Below, piece by piece: positions 58,019-64,000 of a stretch of 64,000 nucleotides of DNA. The first letter of the stretch is position 1, and each line of letters begins with the position of its first letter. A program made the position numbers and the translations under genes. The notes below the pieces were generated by a model. The model saw nothing but the letters and a program-made list of their open reading frames with translations. It was not told the origin of the DNA and did no database searches. This DNA is from Orientallactaga sibirica (taxonomy: Eukaryota; Chordata; Mammalia; Rodentia; Dipodidae), in NCBI GenBank assembly GCA_036365145.1, contig JAEOAD010000018.1, positions 11,452,501 through 11,516,500 on the forward strand, given 5' to 3'.

Positions 58019-58979
58019 CTTCAGTTTTTTGATGTATGTCATCCTGACTAGAGTGATGTGAAATCTCAGAGTTGTTTTGACTTGCATTTCTCTGATAACT
58101 AAAGTTGTTGAACATCTCTTTGAGTGTGTAATGGCCATTTGGATTTCTTTCTTTGAGAATTCTGTTCAATTCTCTATCCCATTTTTTGATTGTATTGTTT
58201 GATTTTTTTTTATTGCTTAGTTTTTTGAGTTCTTTGTAGATTCTCGATATTAGACCTTTGTCAGAGATTATAGCTGGTGAGGTTTTTCTGTAGATTGTCT
58301 ATTAACTCCATTGATGGCATGCTTGGCTGGACAATAGCTTTTAGTTTCATGAAGTCCCATTGGCTTAGTGTTCATCTAATTTTCTGTGCTACTGGGGACT
58401 TATTCAGGAAATATTTCTCTGTGCCTATATCCTGGAGTGTTCTCCCTGTTTTTTCTTCCAGTTGTTTTATAGTTTCAGGTCTTATATTGAGGTCTTTAAT
58501 CCATTTAGAGTTGACTTTTGTGCAGGGTGAGAGAGATGGCTCTAATTTCACTCTTCTTCATGTAATGATCCAATTTTCAGCACCATTTGTTGAAGATGCT
58601 GTCTTTTTCCACTGTGTATTTTTGGCCCATTTGAAAAAGATCAGGTATCTTTAGTTGTCTGAATTTACAGATGGGCCTTCTATTCTATTCCATTGATGTA
58701 TGTGTCTGTTTTTGTGTCACTACCAAACTGTTTTAACTAGGGCATAGGCTTTTGATTATGCTTAGCATGCCTTCATTTTGGGATTCTATATCTGGAGTAT
58801 CCTCAGTATTTTTATTGGAGGCTTCCATTAAGAGGTTAGGCATTGTTGGTGGGGCTCTCTTGACTTGATGTCTTGCTTTGTTTATTTTGCATTGAGGTTT
58901 GCTGCTCTCTAGCTTGATCTCTTGTTGTGTTGAAGATGTGGTACTTGTTCTTCTTTAAAATTTTTTAAATTTCTTTTTG

Positions 58980-59176
58980 TTCTTATTTATTTATTTATTA
59001 GAGACAGAGAGAGTGAGAGGGAGAGAACAGGTGCACCAGGGCCTCTAGCCACTGCAAACAAACTCCAGCTGCATGCACCACCATGTGCATTTGGCTTATG
59101 TGGGACCTGGAGAATCGAACCTGGGTCCTCAGGCTTCACAGGCAAGTGCCTTAATTGGTAACATAGCTCCCCAGCC
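58980..59176 (-). repeat. tRNA-derived SINE, minus
   Basis: 'ttatttatttatttattagagacagagag ... ggtgcaccagggcctctagccactgcaaac ... attggtaacatagctccccagcc'. Confidence 0.92.
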
Positions 59177-59364
59177 AAGTACTGTTCTTCTTATGGCCTC
59201 TGAGTTGTATCACCTTCCTGGAAGATATTCTGAAACAAAACATCAAGGTGAAGTGGGATGACACTAATGTCTTCTAGACATGTCATGACATGGGAAGAGT
59301 GAACAGACTATTTCCTAATGTGGAGGTGATGTGGCAGAAGTGGTTTTAGAAAAATGCAAAGGTC

Positions 59365-59455
59365 CAGTGACACCTCTGTGTCTCAACACCAAGCACAGTC
59401 TCCTGCAACCTATGTGGCATTGATCATTTCTTGAGGAATGGATGAATGAACTTCA
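59365..59455 (+). repeat. L2-like LINE 3' end
   Basis: 'cacctctgtgtctcaacaccaagcacag ... tcatttcttgaggaatggatgaatgaa' matches the L2 3' end plan. Short and old. Confidence 0.45.
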
Positions 59456-60022
59456 ATGCCAGCATATTAGCTTTAGTGCCCACTTTTTTCCTTCCATCAT
59501 TTGGCTTCTAAACTCCTTTCATTCTCTCTCTCTCTCTGGTTTCTATGAGGCAGCTGAAAAATAATAATGGATTGGGTTCCAGGGTTGGTGAAGATCTGGC
59601 TTGACTTTTTTCTATTTGTATCTTGGAGAACCACTGTGGGACTTACTTTCCTTATTGCCAAGTAGGCAAAGCAGTTCTCCCTCTACAGAGCAATATGAAA
59701 CCACTTTATTTATTATTTAAAACATTTTTGACTGGGTTTCACTCTGGGTCATGCTGACTTGATTTTTTTTTTTCTGTATCCTAGGCTGGTCTGGAACTTA
59801 TAGCAATCCTCCTAGACACCATGCCCAGATTAAGCTGCTGATTGAATTAATAAAGAATATGACATGCATTTGTAAGTTCAAAAAGGATAGAGAAATAGGT
59901 TATGTTCATAATGACACTGAACACTGGCATAAGCCATGAGCTCCAGGTTTAATTTAAATTTTATGTTTAATAGTAGGTATTTTGAGTTGTGCTAGCTTAT
60001 GACACTAACAGTCATCCTTCTG
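59456..60022. other. Mostly unique; B1 scrap
   Basis: A broken reverse B1 lies at about 59727-59830 ('tgactgggtttcactctggg ... cttatagcaatcctcc'). Nothing else recognised. Confidence 0.45.
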
Positions 60023-60232
60023 GGCTGGAGGGATTGCTTGGTGGTTAAGGCACTTGGCTGCAAAGCCAAAGGACCCTGGTTTGATTCCCCAGGACCCATG
60101 TAATCCAGAAACACAAGGTGGTACATGTGTCTGGAGTTCATTTGCAGTGGCTAGAGGACCTGACATGCCCATTCTCTCTCTTCCTCTCTCTCTCTCTCTG
60201 ACTATCTCAAATAAATAAAACTTTAAAAGTTA
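60023..60232 (+). repeat. tRNA-derived SINE, plus
   Basis: 'gggctggagggattgcttggtggttaaggc', 'ggtttgattccccaggacccatg', CT-rich tail, AAATAAAT end. Confidence 0.94.
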
Positions 60233-61111
60233 AAAAAGTTTCTATTTGGACAAAATGTGAACAATGAAGGTTATAAATAAATCATGCCATTTTATTCTCA
60301 TAAAATATCAAGGAGAATCACTGATATATTATGCTGAGAACAATTAGAAGTCAATGAAAAATTCTAGACTGAATTTGAAAATTAGAGATAAGCAATTCAA
60401 TTATGCCAAATTAGAGACTATTACAGAAAAATTAAACACTATAAAAGACTTAGTGTACAAAAGACACTGGCCTTAATTTCAATTCACATAGAGAACAGCA
60501 GCTTTGGTCATAGGTCACACCACCTGCTACTGTTTTAAATGTGAGGAATCCACTAGAAGGATTTGAAAAGTGGAATGCAGATATTACTTGCCAATGAAAA
60601 GTCAGAAGAAAAAATGCATCTGAAAAATATTTTGTGTAGGATTTTTAACATCACAAAATACAGGGAATGATGTAATTAATTGGATAAGCATATAAGCTTT
60701 TAGACAGGTCTAAAATTCCAGGTATTTGTTTAAGCCAAAGAGGGAAGATAATATGACACAACTTATCAAGATAATTCTTATCAACTGTCTTCACTATAAA
60801 GAAGAAATGATGCTAGAATTTATTTACATATACTTTCTAAAGGAGAGCTCATCAACTTTGAGTATCTTCAGTTTAATGGAACAGGTTCTTCTCTGAAAGG
60901 TTCATAAAGTTCTTATGGTGAATCTCAACATTTGGTACTTTGCACTATATAATTAGAGACTCGTTTTAACTAAGACCAAAATTCATTCAACAAATGTGCA
61001 TTGGTTTCACATAATCCAATGGGAAATATCTTAGATGTGAGACTTCAACAGAAATTAACAAGTTTTATTTCTCAGAATCTTGTCACATTCATTCATACAT
61101 TTGTCCCCCCC
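60233..61111. other. AT-rich unique DNA, no gene
   Basis: No repeat or exon recognised; frames are short. Confidence 0.4.
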
Positions 61112-61340
61112 CCCTTTTTTTAGGCAAACCCAACAGAGAGAGAGTGAGAGAAAGAACTGGCAGGCCAGGGCCTCCAGCCACTACAATCAAACTCCACATT
61201 CTTGTCCCCCCTTGTGCACATGTATGACCTTGTGTACTTGTGTCACTGTGCATCTGGCTTATGTGGGGCCTGGGGAGTTGAACATGAGTCCTTAGGCTTC
61301 ACAAGCAAGCACCTTAACCACTAAGCCATCTCTCCAGCCC
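61112..61340 (-). repeat. tRNA-derived SINE, minus
   Basis: 'aacagagagagagtgagag ... ggccagggcctccagccactac ... taaccactaagccatctctccagccc'. The middle 'cttgtgcacatgtatgaccttgtg' is an intermediate form of the long subtype. Confidence 0.92.
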
Positions 61341-61529
61341 AATGTGTCCCATTTTTATCGTATTTTTGCTTTGTCCCTGAGCCTGCAGAACAAAAGTGAG
61401 AAAATCAGGCCCAGGTGTGATCTCAGTTTGTCCATGTTAGTAAGACTAGCAACAGCCACCACTGCCTAGTCACTGACACGCATCAGGCATGGCGGTCAGT
61501 ACATTGCCTTTTACATTCATCATGTCATA

Positions 61530-61690
61530 CTCCAGTATTGATATCATTATACAGATAAGAAAATTGAGCTCAGAAATAGCTAATCAACTTTTAAGTTCAG
61601 AGATATCATGTGTGGCAAACATCCAATGTTTGAGCCCATGTAATAGACTCAGGTCTATGATCTTGTTTATTCTGCTATGTCACATAGTAA
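61530..61690 (+). repeat. MIR SINE
   Basis: 'atatcattatacagataagaaaattgagctcagaaatagc' and '...gtttgagcccatgtaatagactcaggtctatgatcttgttta...ctgctatg' follow the MIR consensus. Confidence 0.7.
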
Positions 61691-61740
61691 TGTTATTGGC
61701 TGAGGTGATTTTCACTAAGACACATTCCTGGGGAGGGCAC

Positions 61741-62260
61741 AAGTGAGAAGAAAGGCAACAGTTTTATTTTTGGGCTCTACATTTTGTCACATAGCTATCA
61801 AAGTGATTTCCAAGTTGAATTTAATTTTTCCAATATTCCTATGAACTAGGTAGTCTTATTTTGCAAATAAGGAATTTATTATTTTATTGAATAGTTATTG
61901 TTTGTTTGCAAGGAAAGAGAGAGGGAAAAGAGAGAGAGAGAAAGATATGGAGAAACTTGGGTACACCAGGACCTCTTGCCACTGCAGCCGAACTCCAGAT
62001 GCATGTGCCACTCTGTGCATCTGGATTTACATAGGCACTAGGGAATTGAATCTTTCTTGTCAGGCTTTGCAAACAAGTGCCTTTAACAGCTGAGCTATCT
62101 CTCCAGCTCAACTGTTTTATTTACAAATGCTGTAACTACAATAGCTTGAAAATCTGACACAGTGGATAAGCTACATAGGGTCTCAATTTTCTCAGACATT
62201 AAATTTGGTATTGACCAAGGAGCTCAACAATGTCAAGGTTGACATTGATAAAATTCTTGT
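61741..62260 (+). repeat. Local tandem duplication, copy A (SINE inside)
   Basis: Without the SINE at 61884-62108 this aligns with 63222-63500: 'aagtgagaagaaag', 'aaagtgatttc...tgaatttaattttt', 'tcttattttgcaaata', 'tttatttacaaatgct', 'ctcaattttctcagac', 'tttggtattgacc.aggagctcaa'. Part of it looks MIR-derived, but homology continues beyond MIR. Confidence 0.7.
61884..62108 (-). repeat. tRNA-derived SINE, minus, in duplication copy A
   Basis: 'caaggaaagagagaggg ... gtgcatctggatttacataggc ... gagctatctctccagct'. Absent from copy B at 63350, so it postdates the duplication. Confidence 0.9.
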
Positions 62261-63221
62261 GGCTTTTTCCTCAGGGTTAAAGTTGGCTACCACAGCTTCA
62301 GCCATCACATGTGCACTCAAGGAAAGAGAATTTAGTAGAAGAAGAGTTGTCAATTTATATATTAACTGGGAAAGTAAAACAACTCACCAGAGCTCCCCCA
62401 CCAAGTCTAGAAAACTTTTATTTACATGTCAGAACATTGCCATGTGACTATCAAACTACAGGCAGGTTGAAATGAACTTAGGTTTAGGAGATAGGACATG
62501 AAAATATACAGAGAGATCAGGAGGAAAAGCCACCATTTTGCTCCCTTGCTGACGTGTTGCAGAAACCACAGGGCAACCTGGTATTGCTTGGGAGTGGAGT
62601 GGTCATTAGTCGGGAGTCTTTGGGAGAGCATGTCAGACTCCTAGAAGCACAGATGATCAGAGACCTTCCACCTCTACTCTCTTGGAGGAAAAACGTCTGC
62701 TGGAGTCCTTCATGCTAGCAGGGGAGGTTGGGTCTCTAATGTCTTCTCCCTAGGAAGAAAAGAGAAATGCACAACCCACCCACTTATGTCAGGACATCAC
62801 CCAGATGATGCAGAAGAGGGATCCATAGAACAGGAGAGAAATGGAAGGTAGAAGAGGAAGCAGGTGCAGAGGGTCTCCTGAGAGGGCTCTGTGAGGTGGT
62901 CAGAAACTGCTTCTCTCAGAAAGTGGGATGAGGAAAGGCCCACTGTGTGGAGGGTTTCAAGATGGAACTCCTAGAAAATCAGCTTTCATTCAAGCAAGGT
63001 ATCTCCTCCCAACCACCATGCCACAATGGAACAGGGATGACTAGGAAAGCAGCCCCCGTAACACCTGCTCTCCCACTTCCACCAGGCTCAGGGAGCTGGG
63101 CCAAAGAGAGTAAGGGGTAGGAAGTTGGTGTTTTCCAGCAGCTCACATGTCCCCTGCCAAATTAAGGGCCAGGGGTGGATGAGGGAAGAGTAGATAACAC
63201 CCTGAACTCCCAGGGTACAGA
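62261..63221. other. GC-richer unique spacer of the duplication; no gene called
   Basis: About 1 kb without recognisable repeats, less AT-rich than its surroundings from 62640 to 63220. Short frames only. No splice-site pairs I trust. Confidence 0.4.
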
Positions 63222-63500
63222 AGTGAGAAGAAAGGGGGAGATTTATCATCAAGGCCCAACATTTATTAGATATTTATTAGCTTTAAAGTGATTTCTATGC
63301 TGAATTTAATTTTTTAAATATTACTATAAACTTGGTACTCTTATTTTACAAATACAGAAGTATTTTATTTACAAATGCTTTTAGTTACAAAAATCCGAAA
63401 GACTGACAATAGAATGTAAACTGAATAGGGGCTCCAATTTTCTCACACAGTCAGTTTGGTATTGACTGAGGAGCTCAATATCTATAAAATTCTTTTGCAC
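63222..63500 (+). repeat. Local tandem duplication, copy B
   Basis: Counterpart of 61741-62260 without the SINE. By eye roughly 70-75% identical, so the duplication is old. Ends just before the candidate exon. Confidence 0.7.
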
Positions 63501-63507
63501 TAATCAG

Positions 63508-63612
63508 GAATTTTAATAAAATGTCTGGAAATGCACAGACTCTGCTCAAGATCTATCGCAACAACTCCAAAAACATTATAAGGAGTCTTAGCAAGGCAGT
63601 GAATGTTGAAAA
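63508..63612 (+). CDS. Candidate coding exon, unknown gene
   Basis: A pyrimidine-leaning tract and 'actaat' branch-like word precede the acceptor ending CAG at 63507. An ATG at 63521 opens a frame (MSGNAQTLLKIYR...) of 30 codons plus two bases, meeting a strong donor AA|GTAAGTA at 63613. It is not part of a repeat I can recognise. Without splicing the frame stops at once (AAG TAA). I do not recognise the peptide. With no partner exon in the window it may equally be chance. Confidence 0.25.
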
Positions 63613-63620
63613 GTAAGTAT

Positions 63621-63934
63621 TTCAGTTTTCTTATTTACTTACCATCACTAAACCCGAGTTGTTTATAGGATTGAGATGATGAAAAATCAAGTATCACCTA
63701 TAGGTGGCACTGTAACTCTTCCCAGAACAAGATCATTTTGAGTTGGGAGGAACATTTGGCAGGAATGTTTTCAAACTTGGATGCCTTGTAGCTCACCTGT
63801 TGAGGCTGAAAAACTAAGGATTCATGGACAACAGAGTCTTAGACATTCCAATTCAGGAAGTGTGTAGTGGATGATAGTGGTGCAGCCATTGGCTTCATTT
63901 GAAAATCACAGTGGAAGAGACTGTTGCAGTTACC
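63621..63934. other. Unique DNA; possible CTCF-like site
   Basis: 63693-63712 reads TATCACCTATAGGTGGCACT, a weaker CTCF-like match (AGGTGGCAC core). Nothing else recognised. Confidence 0.35.
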
Positions 63935-64000
63935 TTTTTTTTTTTTTTTTTTCACTTGAATCAGTACTTTTATTTAGAATATAGCACTAACAATCTCTGG
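63935..64000 (-). pseudogene. Poly(A) end of a processed retrocopy, runs off window
   Basis: On the minus strand an AATAAA signal (63969-63974) is followed 16 bases later by an 18-base poly(A) (63952-63935), the layout of a reverse-transcribed mRNA 3' end. Upstream mRNA sequence lies beyond 64000. Only about 48 bases of transcript are visible and I cannot name the parent gene. A truncated repeat tail is the alternative. Confidence 0.55.

Larger units (their letters stand above)
55826..59240 (-). mobile_element. Older L1, minus strand, mosaic
   Basis: 55826-57290 is reverse 3' UTR ('gttttctgagccatggtaggcc', 'gagattctccaaccaagagtgagagc'). 57290-58690 is the reverse of ORF2 3' sequence ('tgcaaagttcattactttatttttcc', 'tgtgaatagagtaacaataaac', 'ttgatccatttagagttgacttt'-type text). 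58690-58980 then resembles 5' UTR/ORF1, so a middle part is deleted. Two SINEs are inside. The 208-codon plus frame at 56093-56719 is antisense to this 3' UTR and not a gene. Confidence 0.75.

Overview
This window is mammalian nuclear DNA from a rodent. Three things show this: B1 (7SL-derived) SINEs, abundant tRNA-derived SINEs of the B2-superfamily style (A box like TGGCTTAGTGGTTAAGG, B box like GGTTTGATTCC, CT-rich then AAATAAAT tail), and rodent-style L1 and MaLR elements. The SINE repertoire looks most like a jerboa-type (dipodoid) genome, but that is an inference from memory of SINE families. I found no intact protein-coding gene, no tRNA or rRNA gene, and no bacterial, phage or CRISPR-like system. 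The window is intergenic or deep intronic sequence made mostly of layered transposable elements.

Layout. 1-2856: mostly non-repetitive. 2857-3515: an LTR remnant and a B3-type SINE. 3539-8247: a minus-strand MaLR-type provirus carrying two L1 tails, one B1 and five tRNA SINEs. 8253-12680: L2-like relics, SINEs, a solo LTR and an old LTR. 12690-24673: a minus-strand truncated L1 (L1-C) split by a full-length plus-strand L1 (L1-A, 14894-24615, 13-bp target-site duplication). L1-A is itself split by a MaLR provirus in ORF1 and a solo LTR in ORF2. 24674-30202: unique sequence, SINEs and an MST-like LTR holding a younger solo LTR. 30529-38630: a second full-length plus-strand L1 (L1-B) with a repeated 5' UTR and decayed ORF1 and ORF2. 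38815-40500: an old minus-strand L1 broken up by SINEs. 40550-46262: two head-to-tail minus-strand L1 5' halves (L1-D, L1-E). 46263-48137: mainly unique, with a CTCF-like site. 48138-51416: an LTR, a SINE with a long TTTC repeat, L1 pieces and SINEs. 51436-54433: a four-level nest (SINE, B1, MaLR provirus, unrelated ERV LTR). 55826-59240: an older minus-strand L1. 59241-64000: mostly unique, with MIR/L2 relics, an old local tandem duplication, one candidate exon and the poly(A) end of a processed retrocopy that runs off the window.

The elements do not form a pathway. The useful content is chronology: several nested insertions keep exact target-site duplications, so their order can be read directly. 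Observations most worth a second look are the candidate exon at 63508-63612, the retrocopy end at 63935, the sense-strand ORFs in the L1 5' UTRs, the head-to-tail L1 5' halves, and repeated SINE insertion at one site near 7463-8218.
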